This document shows positions 33,007 to 41,944 of a stretch of DNA of 64,000 nt, piece by piece. Numbering within the stretch: position 1 is the stretch's first letter; each line of letters starts with the position of its first letter. The notes below the pieces were generated by a model. It did no database searches. It had not been told where the DNA came from and saw nothing but the letters and a program-made list of their open reading frames with translations. The stretch is from Hungatella_A sp034142505 (GTDB lineage Bacteria > Bacillota > Clostridia > Lachnospirales > Lachnospiraceae). Both the position numbers and the translations under genes were made by a program. The stretch is from contig JAWZDV010000062.1 in assembly GCA_034142505.1 (NCBI GenBank), forward strand, positions 62,001-126,000, written 5' to 3'.

Positions 33007-36000
33007 ATGGAAAAAATAATGACGGCCTGGGAGACGTTTCAGGCTTTTTGCAGCGCCTGGTTCGAGCGTAGAAACGCTGAAGAGGTCTATAGCTTTTTAG
33101 GTGATGAGTTCTGTTTTGTGGGCACCGGGGATGACGAGTTTGCCCACAGCCCCCAGGAGATGAGAGATTACCTGGTCCGGGACATACAGGAGATCCCCGA
33201 GCCCTTCACGGTGGAACTTACGCTCTTTCAGGAGCAGGAGATCGATGCGGATATCCGCAACCTGTCCGTGGGAATGGTCCTCAAGAACACCCAGTACCGC
33301 TGGCGGCTGCGAGGGTTCTTTACCCTGGTCCGACGGCAAACATCCTGGCGGCTGCGTACTCTTTGGTTTTCCGAGCCCAGCAGCAGCCAACGGGGCGGGG
33401 AGCATTATCCCCGCGCCCTGGTGATGGAGCACGTCGCCAGACAGAGGCAGGAACTGCTCAACGACTCCCTGCCCGGCGGTATGATGGGCGGATACATCGA
33501 GGAGGGGTTCCCCTTCTATTTTGTGAACAACAGGATGCTGGAATACCTAGGTTATGCCAGTGAGGCGGAGTTTGTTGCAGATATCAACGGTATGGTCTCC
33601 AACTGTATGCACCCGGACGACCGAGCCATGGTGTACGGAGAGATAGTCCGTCAGTTGGCGGAGCGTGGGGAGTACATGGTGGAATATCGGATGAAGCGCC
33701 GGGATGGCTCCTATATTTGGGTTCACGACCTGGGGCGCGGGGTCATAGCGGAGAACGGCAAACCGGCCATCATCTCCGTGTGCATCGACATTACAGCCCA
33801 GAAAAAAGCCCAGGCCGAGGTCGTGCATCTCTATAACAACGTCCCCGGCGCGGTGTTCCGCGTTAGGTACAATGCGGATTTTTCCGTTGCGGACGCCAAC
33901 GACGGGTTGTATGAACTGCTGGGCTATACCCGGGAGGAATTTTCCGCGCTGGGCAATCAGATCGCCGCCGTGATCTATCCCGATGACCTGGATGCTGTGC
34001 GGGACAAACTGTTGGCGGCAGAGAACCGGGATAATACCATACAGGATGAGCACCGTCTTGTCTGTAAGGACGGACGCGTCAAATGGATCTCGCTGAAGAC
34101 CCAGGTGATGCCCGGAGACGACGGGGTGCCTTATTTTTACGGATTCCTCGTGGATATCACCGACGAAAAACTGGCTCAGGAACGTGTCCGGGAACTGTAC
34201 GAAAAGGAGCTGACCTACTTTGCTCAGGCCGCTTCGTTGGAGGGCAGCATCCAGGGGAGGGTCAATGTCACACAGAACAGGGTCGAGAGCTATCAATCCA
34301 CAGCCGATTGCGCCATCGCCCGGACGGGAGACACCTACGAGCAGGCGGTTAGTCAACTGGCGGACTCAGCCGTAGATGCGGCTTATGAGGAATACTTGCG
34401 TCAATCACTTGAAAGAACACAGGTACTAAATGAGTTTTCCGCCGGTAAAACAGATCTCCATTTTGAATTTCTGCGAAAACGGAATGATGGCAGCGCTTTT
34501 TGGAGCAGGACAAGTTTCAAGTATCACCAAAATCCAGAGAGCGGCGATGTGATCGCATTCTTCTACACCATTGATATCACGGAGCAAAAAATACAGGAGC
34601 AGCTTCTGAGCAGAGTGACTGAGTTGGACTATGAGGTTCTGTCCGACATCGACATCCGGCAGGACACCTTCCATGTGGTTTCATACCACGCCGGTATGGA
34701 GACACTTATGCCGGCGAAAGGACGTTTTCAGGCGGAGGCGGAGGCCATTGCAGCTGCTACGATGGAGCCCGCGGCGGGGAGGGAATACCTCGACAGACTG
34801 AGCCCCGCTTACATGCAGCATGAGTTGGCCAAGCAGGGCAGCTACAGCTTTATGGCGGAGACCCGTGACGGGCATGGGAATACCCGGGTCAAGCGGTATC
34901 AGGTCTTTTACATCAGCCAGGAACTGGGCCGGGTGTGCATCGCGCGCACCGACGTCACTGACATCATCCGTCAGGAGCAGCAGCAGAAGGAGGCTCTGGC
35001 CGCCGCCCTAGCCGCCGCGGAGCAGGCCAACGCGGCCAAGACGGACTTCCTCTCCCGCATGAGCCACGAAATCCGCACTCCCATGAACGCCATCATCGGC
35101 ATGAGCGCCATCGCCGCCCAGTCTATCGACAACGAGGCGCGCGTGGCCGACTGTATTGCCAAGATCGGCATCTCCTCCCGCTTCCTGCTCTCCCTCATCA
35201 ACGACATCCTGGATATGAGCCGGATCGAGAGCGGCAAAATGCTGCTGAAAAATGACAAGATCCCTACGGAGGACTTTCTTAACGGGCTCAACGCCATCTG
35301 CTACGGACAGGCGGCTGCAAAGGGCGTAGAGTACGAGTGCATCGTAGACCCCACCCTGGACGACTTTTATATGGGGGATGCCATGAAACTCCAACAGGTG
35401 CTGCTCAACATCCTGTCCAACGCCATCAAGTTCACGGGCGAGGGCGGCAAGGTCACCTTCTCCGCCGCGGCCCATAGGAAGGGCAAGAGTGGTGCCACTC
35501 TCCGCTTTATCGTCAACGATACCGGGATCGGAATCAGCGAGGATTTTCTCCACCACATGTTCGAGCCCTTCGCCCAGGAGTCCATGGGAACTACGGCCGT
35601 GTACGGCGGGACCGGGCTGGGACTGGCCATCTCCAAGAACATCGTGGACATGATGGGCGGAAAGATCACCGTGCGGTCCATCAAAGGCATTGGGTCTGAG
35701 TTCACAGTGGATGTACAGTTGGGCATCACTGAGGAGGAACTGCTACGCCGCAACAGGAAAAAGGCACTCCCCAATTTTTCCGCTCTGAAGACTCTGGTGG
35801 TGGACGACGATGTGGCGGTATGCGAAAGCGCCGTGGACACACTCAAGGAAATGGGAATCACCGCCGAGTGGGTAGACAGCGGACGCAAGGCCATCGAACG
35901 AGTACAATCGATGTGGGACACAGGAAAGCATTACGATATGATCCTCATCGACTGGAAGATGCCGGATATCGACGGCATCGAAACTGCCCGGCGCATTCGT

Positions 36001-36597
36001 GCTATCGTGGGGCCGGACGTCACCATCATTATTATAACGGCCTATGACTGGGCTTCCATCGAGCACGAAGCCACGTTGGCGGGCGTCAATCTGCTGATGA
36101 GCAAGCCCATGTTCAAGTCCTCTCTGATCTCCGCCTTCTCCAAGGCGCTGGGTGAAAAAGAGGAAATCAGCGCAGGGAATAAGCCCGCGGTCTTTGATTT
36201 TTCCGGACGCCGGATTCTTTTGGTCGAGGATAACGCCATCAATACCGAAGTAGCTATGGCCCTGCTTGCAAGCAAAGGCTTTTCCGTGGACACGGCGGAG
36301 AACGGGCTGCGGGCAATCGAGCTGTTCAGCAAAACTGAGGCGGGCTTTTACGACGCCATTTTGATGGATATCCGAATGCCGCAGATGGACGGCCTGACGG
36401 CAGCCAATAATATCCGTCACATGAGTAACACCGACGCCAAAACCATCCCCATCATCGCCATGACCGCCAACGCGTTTGACGACGACATGGAAAAGAGCAA
36501 GGCAGCCGGCATGAACGCGCATTTGGCCAAACCCATTGAACCGGAGAGGTTGTATCAGGTCCTCTACGACTTTATTTTAAGCCAGGAGGAGGAATAG
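33007..36597 (+). CDS. Hybrid histidine kinase with SnoaL-like and PAS domains
   Basis: 1196 residues. Residues 1-125 resemble a SnoaL/NTF2-like domain (WETFQAFCSAWFERRNAEEVYSF, then RGFFTLVRRQTSWRLRTLWFS). Two or more PAS/PAC units follow (GDGSYIWVHDLGRG-type and VDITDEK-type ends). Then come HisKA with His687 in MSHEIRTPMN, a HATPase with NILSNAIKFT and GGTGLGLAI, REC1 with Asp982 in LIDWKMP and REC2 with Asp1121 in LMDIRMP. It has no membrane segment, so it is a cytosolic sensor. The ATG at 33007 has AAAGGA eight bases before it. Its phosphoryl group probably passes to the HPt protein encoded four bases downstream. Confidence 0.9.
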   Translation: MEKIMTAWETFQAFCSAWFERRNAEEVYSFLGDEFCFVGTGDDEFAHSPQEMRDYLVRDIQEIPEPFTVELTLFQEQEIDADIRNLSVGMVLKNTQYRWRLRGFFTLVRRQTSWRLRTLWFSEPSSSQRGGEHYPRALVMEHVARQRQELLNDSLPGGMMGGYIEEGFPFYFVNNRMLEYLGYASEAEFVADINGMVSNCMHPDDRAMVYGEIVRQLAERGEYMVEYRMKRRDGSYIWVHDLGRGVIAENGKPAIISVCIDITAQKKAQAEVVHLYNNVPGAVFRVRYNADFSVADANDGLYELLGYTREEFSALGNQIAAVIYPDDLDAVRDKLLAAENRDNTIQDEHRLVCKDGRVKWISLKTQVMPGDDGVPYFYGFLVDITDEKLAQERVRELYEKELTYFAQAASLEGSIQGRVNVTQNRVESYQSTADCAIARTGDTYEQAVSQLADSAVDAAYEEYLRQSLERTQVLNEFSAGKTDLHFEFLRKRNDGSAFWSRTSFKYHQNPESGDVIAFFYTIDITEQKIQEQLLSRVTELDYEVLSDIDIRQDTFHVVSYHAGMETLMPAKGRFQAEAEAIAAATMEPAAGREYLDRLSPAYMQHELAKQGSYSFMAETRDGHGNTRVKRYQVFYISQELGRVCIARTDVTDIIRQEQQQKEALAAALAAAEQANAAKTDFLSRMSHEIRTPMNAIIGMSAIAAQSIDNEARVADCIAKIGISSRFLLSLINDILDMSRIESGKMLLKNDKIPTEDFLNGLNAICYGQAAAKGVEYECIVDPTLDDFYMGDAMKLQQVLLNILSNAIKFTGEGGKVTFSAAAHRKGKSGATLRFIVNDTGIGISEDFLHHMFEPFAQESMGTTAVYGGTGLGLAISKNIVDMMGGKITVRSIKGIGSEFTVDVQLGITEEELLRRNRKKALPNFSALKTLVVDDDVAVCESAVDTLKEMGITAEWVDSGRKAIERVQSMWDTGKHYDMILIDWKMPDIDGIETARRIRAIVGPDVTIIIITAYDWASIEHEATLAGVNLLMSKPMFKSSLISAFSKALGEKEEISAGNKPAVFDFSGRRILLVEDNAINTEVAMALLASKGFSVDTAENGLRAIELFSKTEAGFYDAILMDIRMPQMDGLTAANNIRHMSNTDAKTIPIIAMTANAFDDDMEKSKAAGMNAHLAKPIEPERLYQVLYDFILSQEEE

Positions 36598-36600
36598 AAA

Positions 36601-36966
36601 ATGGCAGATCTAAAAGAAGTCTTTCAGAAATACGGTAATAACTATGAAATTACAATGTCCCGATTTATGGGCAACGAACAGCTGTATTTGAAAATACTCG
36701 CCATGCTGCCACGGGATGAGAATCTACGTAAGCCGGATCAAGCATTACAGGCCGGCGACTATCCCGCCGCTTTTGACGCAGCCCATACATTGAAGGGTAT
36801 GGCCGGCAGCCTTGGTCAGTCACGGCTCTATCAGGCGGTTTGCGCCATCACAAAGCCTCTGCGCACCGAAGCACCGGGGGAGTATTTCGTTATCCTGTTC
36901 CAGTCCATAAAGGAAGAATTTGAACGGGCCACCGATCTGGTGGAGCTGCTGAAAGAGGTGGAGTGA
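36601..36966 (+). CDS. Histidine phosphotransfer (HPt) protein
   Basis: 121 residues with the HPt signature AAHTLKGMAGSLGQ, His62 being the phospho-acceptor, in an otherwise helical chain. Stand-alone HPt proteins shuttle phosphoryl groups between receivers. Lying between two hybrid kinase genes (spacings of three and one bases), it is the natural common relay for them, with the REC1 domain of the first-gene cyclic-di-GMP protein as a possible final acceptor. That last link is inference. Confidence 0.9.
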   Translation: MADLKEVFQKYGNNYEITMSRFMGNEQLYLKILAMLPRDENLRKPDQALQAGDYPAAFDAAHTLKGMAGSLGQSRLYQAVCAITKPLRTEAPGEYFVILFQSIKEEFERATDLVELLKEVE

Positions 36967-36967
36967 A

Positions 36968-39900
36968 ATGGAACTGACTAACGAATTGAGAGCGGTCCTC
37001 GACAGCATCCCCAGCGGTCTTTGCATCTACCAGGTACAGCAGAGGCGGCTTTACCCGCAGTATCATAATCCCGCCTTTTATAAAGTGCTGGGGTATAATA
37101 ACACACATATTGCTCAGGTCAAGGAGCAGGTGACCTTTATCGGCATCCATGAGGACGACCGCGCCGCGCTGCTGGAAACCCTGAATGACCTGCTGGACGG
37201 CGGGGAGATGATGCGACATACCTGCCGGGTCTTCCATGACGGGCTGGGAGAATACCGGTGGATCCAAATAGAGGGTTCCCGGAGGGTGCGGCCTGATGGA
37301 AACGACTTCCTGTACGTGGCATATAGTGACGTGACCGAACAGCGCCGGTTGGAGCAGTACTTTCAAAACACTCTGAAAAACCTCCCCGGCGGCGTGGTGG
37401 TGGTCCGCTATGAAACGGACGGGAGTATCATCCCTGAGTATATATCGGAAGGGCTTGCGGCAACCACGGAGATGCCGCTGGAAGAAACCTGGAAGCTGTA
37501 TCGAGAAGACGCCTTGACAGGGGTCCATCCGGAGGACCTAGAGCGTGTTCGGACAGAGTTGGAGAAGTACTTTGCCAGTGGGAAAAGCCACTGGGAGATC
37601 GAATACCGGCTTTTGAAAGGCTCAGGGGACTATGTATGGGTCAAGAATACGCTCTCCCTCATCGAACATGAGGGCGGAGAGCGGAAAATTTATTCCGTCT
37701 ACAACGATATGACAAAGGAACGGGAGGAGCGCGCCCGTGTCCGGCAGCAGTACAACGAGCTGCTGCTGCGGCACCATCAGAGAACCGACCCCAACGTGCT
37801 GGTGACAGGCCACTGCAATATTACCCAAGACCGGATCATTCAGATCAGCGACCAGACCGGCGTAGGGCTTTTGGAGACCTTCGGCATCGTCCGCGAGGCA
37901 TTCTTTGACGGTCTTTCCACCCTGGTCGTGGACAAGAATGAGCAGCGTGTTTTCCGGGACACCTACCTGCGAGAACCTTCCCTGGCTGCTTTTCAACGAG
38001 GCGAAACCAAGCAGGTAAAGAATTTCTTTATCCAGCTTCCTAATGAGGATACCGGCCGGTATGTGCAAATAGAGATGAATATGGTGTCAACCCCGGATAG
38101 CGGCGATGTGACCGGGATCCTCACGGTGATCGATATCACCGAACAAGTCGTTGCCGACCGCATCGTCCATCAGCTCTCTGTCACCGGTTATGACTTTGTA
38201 GCAGATTTGAATCTGAAGAGGAACACGTATCTCATACTCTCCCAGGATGAGAAAGCAAACTGTGTCCCCCCGCGCCAGGGCGTCCACTCGGCTTGGGTGA
38301 CCGGAATGCTGGAATCCAGAGTCGTGCCCCGGGACCGGGAGCAGTACCGGGATTATTTGGACACCCAGCGTATGTTGGCGTTGCTTCAGCATGGACAGGC
38401 CTATACGTTTGCGTTCTCGATGGTGGACGATGCGGGCGATGTCCGGGCCAAAAATGTGACTGTCTCCCCCATTGACCTGCGGCTGGGCCGTGTGTGCCTA
38501 TCCAGGACAGACATCACTGATTCCATCCGTGAGCAACAGCGGCTGCTCCGGGTGATAGCCTATACCTGTGAGCTAGCCTGCTTCATCGACGCCGTCACTG
38601 GGGAGTTTTCTATGTACACCAGGCAGATGGTCCTGGAAAATCTGCCTCCCCACACCGCTCTGGACTATAACGCAACGCTGGACAACTTAACTGGGTATTT
38701 TGAGGCGGCTATGAGCCGCGAGAAGGTGAAACGGCAGTTTCACCTGCAGACCCTGCTGGGCAGGCTGACGCAAAAGCCCGGGGGCTATGATTTTGTACTG
38801 CCCTACCGCGCGCTAGACGGCTTGCGGTACAAACAGGTCAACGTACTGTGGGGCGATCAGAACCACAAGACGGTCTGTTTGGTGCGCTCCGACGTGACCG
38901 ATATGCTGGCCGCTGAGCGGACGGCAAAGGCGGAGTTAGAGCGGGCCCTGGAACTGTCCCGGGAAGCCAGCCGGGCCAAGAGCGATTTCCTTTCGGCCAT
39001 GAGCCACGATATCCGCACGCCCATGAACGCCATCATGGGGATGACCACGCTGGCCAAGGCCAACATTGGCGACACAGGCCGTGTCATGGACTGCCTGCAA
39101 AAAATATCTGTCTCCTCCAATCACCTGCTCAGTTTGATCAACGATATTTTGGATATGAATCGGATTGAACGGGCCCAAATTACACTGAACCGGGAGAAAA
39201 TTTATCTGCCGGATCTAGTAACGCAGATCGGAGCCATCATCGCGCCCCAGGCCGACCGGGCCGGTCTCCAATATGACATACAGCTCAGCGAAATCAAAAA
39301 CCCCTTTATTTACGGAGACGCCCTGCGCATCAGCCAGATTTTAATCAACATACTGGGCAACGCGGTCAAATTTACGCCGTCGGGCGGTACGGTGCGGCTA
39401 TCCGTAGAGGAGCTTCCCGCACAAGGAGACATGCATTGGGCGCGTTATCGTTTCACCACCAGTGACACAGGAGTCGGAATGGAAAAAGATTTCCAAGACC
39501 ATCTCTTTGAACCCTTTGTCCGCAGTAATGCCGTGTCCCGCGTGGAGGGGTCCGGCCTGGGCCTGAGCATCGTCAAGGGATTGGTGGACTTGATGGAAGG
39601 CGAAATAGAGGTGCAAAGCACGCCGGGGATGGGCTCCACCTTCTTGATTGAGTTAACGTGCGAGATCACACCGGACGGCGAATGGCGGGATGCTCTGGAA
39701 TCACAGCCGTCGGGCGGTCTTGAGGAGAGCCTTTTTGCCGGGTGCCGCTTTTTAATCGCGGAGGACAATGCAATCAACTCGGAGATCATTTGTGAGATTC
39801 TGCAGATGTGCGGGGCAGAGACTGTGGTAAGGAGCAATGGAGCCCTGGCTGTGGAGTCGTTTTGCGCCGCAGTCCCCGGGACTTACGATGCCATCCTGAT

Positions 39901-40126
39901 GGACATTCAGATGCCGGAGATGGACGGCTATGCGGCCGCACGGTTCATACGGTTAAACAAAAGACCCGACGCTAAAACCATTCCCATTATCGCCATGACC
40001 GCAAACGCATTTGAGGAGGATGTTGAGGCGGCACTTGAGGCAGGAATGGATGCACATATTGCAAAGCCTGTGGATATTGGCATACTCTGTTCAACGCTAG
40101 GCAAGTTGATGGGGAAGGAAATTTGA
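36968..40126 (+). CDS. Hybrid histidine kinase with PAS domains
   Basis: 1052 residues, no membrane segments. Several PAS/PAC units occupy residues 1-650 (SRRVRPDGNDFLYVAYSDVT, NDMTKEREERAR, VIDITEQ, RTDITDSIREQ). HisKA has His680 in MSHDIRTPMN. The HATPase includes NILGNAVKFTPSGG and GSGLGLSIV. One receiver has Asp979 in LMDIQMPEMDG. It is similar in plan to the other hybrid kinase of the operon, likely by duplication, but has one receiver and no SnoaL-like domain. It is the last gene; a terminator follows about 90 bases on. Confidence 0.9.
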   Translation: MELTNELRAVLDSIPSGLCIYQVQQRRLYPQYHNPAFYKVLGYNNTHIAQVKEQVTFIGIHEDDRAALLETLNDLLDGGEMMRHTCRVFHDGLGEYRWIQIEGSRRVRPDGNDFLYVAYSDVTEQRRLEQYFQNTLKNLPGGVVVVRYETDGSIIPEYISEGLAATTEMPLEETWKLYREDALTGVHPEDLERVRTELEKYFASGKSHWEIEYRLLKGSGDYVWVKNTLSLIEHEGGERKIYSVYNDMTKEREERARVRQQYNELLLRHHQRTDPNVLVTGHCNITQDRIIQISDQTGVGLLETFGIVREAFFDGLSTLVVDKNEQRVFRDTYLREPSLAAFQRGETKQVKNFFIQLPNEDTGRYVQIEMNMVSTPDSGDVTGILTVIDITEQVVADRIVHQLSVTGYDFVADLNLKRNTYLILSQDEKANCVPPRQGVHSAWVTGMLESRVVPRDREQYRDYLDTQRMLALLQHGQAYTFAFSMVDDAGDVRAKNVTVSPIDLRLGRVCLSRTDITDSIREQQRLLRVIAYTCELACFIDAVTGEFSMYTRQMVLENLPPHTALDYNATLDNLTGYFEAAMSREKVKRQFHLQTLLGRLTQKPGGYDFVLPYRALDGLRYKQVNVLWGDQNHKTVCLVRSDVTDMLAAERTAKAELERALELSREASRAKSDFLSAMSHDIRTPMNAIMGMTTLAKANIGDTGRVMDCLQKISVSSNHLLSLINDILDMNRIERAQITLNREKIYLPDLVTQIGAIIAPQADRAGLQYDIQLSEIKNPFIYGDALRISQILINILGNAVKFTPSGGTVRLSVEELPAQGDMHWARYRFTTSDTGVGMEKDFQDHLFEPFVRSNAVSRVEGSGLGLSIVKGLVDLMEGEIEVQSTPGMGSTFLIELTCEITPDGEWRDALESQPSGGLEESLFAGCRFLIAEDNAINSEIICEILQMCGAETVVRSNGALAVESFCAAVPGTYDAILMDIQMPEMDGYAAARFIRLNKRPDAKTIPIIAMTANAFEEDVEAALEAGMDAHIAKPVDIGILCSTLGKLMGKEI

Positions 40127-40217
40127 ATTATAATAACAGCTATATAATTGAGATTCTGATGTTTAGTATGTGATATATAAAGAAAAAAGAAAGGTGTATT
40201 AAAGTATGCCTAAATAT

Positions 40218-40260
40218 CCAGATCGGAGCCAAAACCGGCTCACGGTCTGGATTTATTTAT
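40218..40260 (+). terminator. Terminator of the signalling operon
   Basis: CCAGATCGGAGCC pairs with GGCTCACGGTCTGG with one bulge, followed by ATTTATTTAT. Confidence 0.7.
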
Positions 40261-40283
40261 ATAAAAACCGGGAGCATCGCTCC
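40261..40283 (-). terminator. Terminator of the tRNA-Ser transcript
   Basis: On the minus strand GGAGC-GAT-GCTCC is followed by CGGTTTTTATAT. A further hairpin (GACATGAAAT/ATTTCATGTC) lies just upstream of it in the transcript. Confidence 0.6.
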
Positions 40284-40379
40284 TGACATGAAATCAAAAC
40301 AATTTCATGTCATTTTGCGACACTCCCAAGGCAAAAGTAATGGGTCCATTCGCTCAAATCATCCCATTACAGAACACTC

Positions 40380-40468
40380 TGGCGGAGAGTGAGGGATTTG
40401 AACCCTCGGTACCAGAAAGGTACACTAGTTTTCGAGACTAGCTCCTTCGACCGCTCGGACAACTCTCC
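40380..40468 (-). tRNA. tRNA-Ser (anticodon CGA)
   Basis: The minus strand gives an 89-base tRNA including CCA. The acceptor stem GGAGAGT pairs with ACTCTCC. The anticodon arm CTAGT-CTCGAAA-ACTAG has CGA in the loop. A long variable arm GTACC/GGTAC is diagnostic of serine tRNA, and the T arm GAGGG-TTCAAAT-CCCTC is standard. It decodes UCG. The 283 bases from it to the esterase gene contain no gene I can support. Confidence 0.95.
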
Positions 40469-40751
40469 ATTTTTAATTTTCTATATCAATTTCTCTCAGC
40501 CACCGTTCCACCAAGTTCTTGCCCTTTCCGGAAAGCAGAGAAGAAAGTTGATAACACACGATAATACAGGAACATCAAACCCCTTTGTTCATGCGGGTTT
40601 GCGGGTGTTGCAGTTCCATGAAACCGAAGACTTTTCGAGTGCGCCGCGTTATGGCCACTTCGCTACGTCTCCATAAAATGCTGGCATAAAAAACACCAAC
40701 CATTAGATTATACACGATTTTCAAGGATTTGAACAGTGGTTGGCGAAAATT

Positions 40752-41708
40752 TTATTGATTATTTCTGCAAATCCACGCCGTGGATACATCCATGGCGGCC
40801 CGGCAGGCGTTGGTCTGGTCCAGGGAGTGGAGCATGACGAAATCGTGGATCATCCCCTGGAAGCGTATGGCGGTGACGGAGACGCCCGCGCAGCGAAGAG
40901 CCCTGGCGTAGGCTTCGCCCTCATCGCGGAGAACATCGGCCTCGCCGTTGATGATCATGGCTTCCGGCAGACCTTTCAGCTGTTCACAGGTGGCGCACAA
41001 GGGGGATGCGGTTATCTGGTTCCTGTCACGCAGGCTGGGGGCGTATTGATCCCAGAACCATTTCATTCCTTCCCGGTAGAGATAATAGCCATCAGCGAAT
41101 TCACAATAGGAGCCGGTGTCAAAACAGGCGTTGGTCACCGGGTAGTACAAAAGCTGCTTCTGGATCTTTGGGCCGCCCCGGTATTTGGCCAGCAGAGTCA
41201 TGGCTATTGTCATGTTGCCGCCCACACTGTCTCCCGCGACCGTCAACGTGTCTGGATTCATGGCAATACCAAGTTCCCCAAGCATCTGCTGCAGATAAAA
41301 CAACACGCTGAAACACTGTTCCATGGCCACCGGATAACGGACCTCCGGAGATCTGGTATACTCCGGAAACGCCACAATACAGCCACATCTTGCCGCCAGC
41401 TCCCGCACCAGCTTCTCGTGTGTATGAAAGCTTCCAAACACCCAGCCCGCTCCATGAATATAGAAAATCACATCCGCCGGGTTCTTTACACATTCCGGGG
41501 TTACCAGATACATGGGGATTCTCCCCCAGGTTCCTGTGTTTACCATGTAATGATCCACCTTGGCCGGATACATATTCACCGGCTGGTTCTGCGCCTCCTC
41601 CAGCGCTTCCCGTCCCGCCTTTGGCGGCAGTTCAAAAATAAGCGGCGGCTTCGAGCTGGCCTCGCTGACCATCTCTGCGGCCGGTTCCAATGATATTCTG
41701 CATTTCAT
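40752..41708 (-). CDS. Alpha/beta-hydrolase esterase (HSL family)
   Basis: At 318 residues it shows the hormone-sensitive-lipase family pattern. The oxyanion motif is HGAG (YIHGAGWVFGS), the nucleophile elbow GDSVGG, the acid in INGEADVLRDE and the histidine in MIHDFVM. Two familiar motifs deviate slightly (HGAG for HGGG and GDSVGG for GDSAGG), both accepted in the family. It probably hydrolyses short-chain esters in the cytoplasm. AGGAGG lies nine bases before the ATG. It is divergent from the chemoreceptor gene. Confidence 0.88.
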   Translation of the reverse strand: MKCRISLEPAAEMVSEASSKPPLIFELPPKAGREALEEAQNQPVNMYPAKVDHYMVNTGTWGRIPMYLVTPECVKNPADVIFYIHGAGWVFGSFHTHEKLVRELAARCGCIVAFPEYTRSPEVRYPVAMEQCFSVLFYLQQMLGELGIAMNPDTLTVAGDSVGGNMTIAMTLLAKYRGGPKIQKQLLYYPVTNACFDTGSYCEFADGYYLYREGMKWFWDQYAPSLRDRNQITASPLCATCEQLKGLPEAMIINGEADVLRDEGEAYARALRCAGVSVTAIRFQGMIHDFVMLHSLDQTNACRAAMDVSTAWICRNNQ

Positions 41709-41829
41709 ACGAAAAATCCTCCTGACAAAGAGCCTGATAGTATCACTGTATTCACCAAAATCCCGTCCTGTATCTTGTATTATTTATTATTTTATATTCT
41801 AAAAAAAGACTTATTTATTGGTAAATTTT

Positions 41830-41837
41830 GCCGATAT
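41830..41837 (+). promoter_or_regulatory. Motility-sigma-type -10 (GCCGATAT) before the chemoreceptor gene
   Basis: GCCGATAT is the exact -10 used by sigma-D/FliA-type sigma factors. The upstream region has only a poor match to TAAA at 15 bases. It lies about 110 bases before a methyl-accepting protein, a typical member of that regulon. Confidence 0.45.
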
Positions 41838-41944
41838 ATTTATCACTGGAAACACTGGTAGTTCTGCTTCAAAGAACTCGTTCAAATTTCACATCCGTTT
41901 TAAAAAAGACTTATCCCAAGTAAAATACCATATGGAGGTTTTTT

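Noticed and set aside
40389..40676. A 95-residue reading frame on the plus strand across the tRNA-Ser gene
   Set aside because: It begins inside the antisense of the tRNA, lacks a ribosome site and has no family resemblance. It is a typical artefact of tRNA-overlapping frames.
40481..40740. Possible phage attachment site or gene remnant next to the tRNA-Ser gene
   Set aside because: No integrase, no repeated tRNA 3' end and no phage gene were found in the window.
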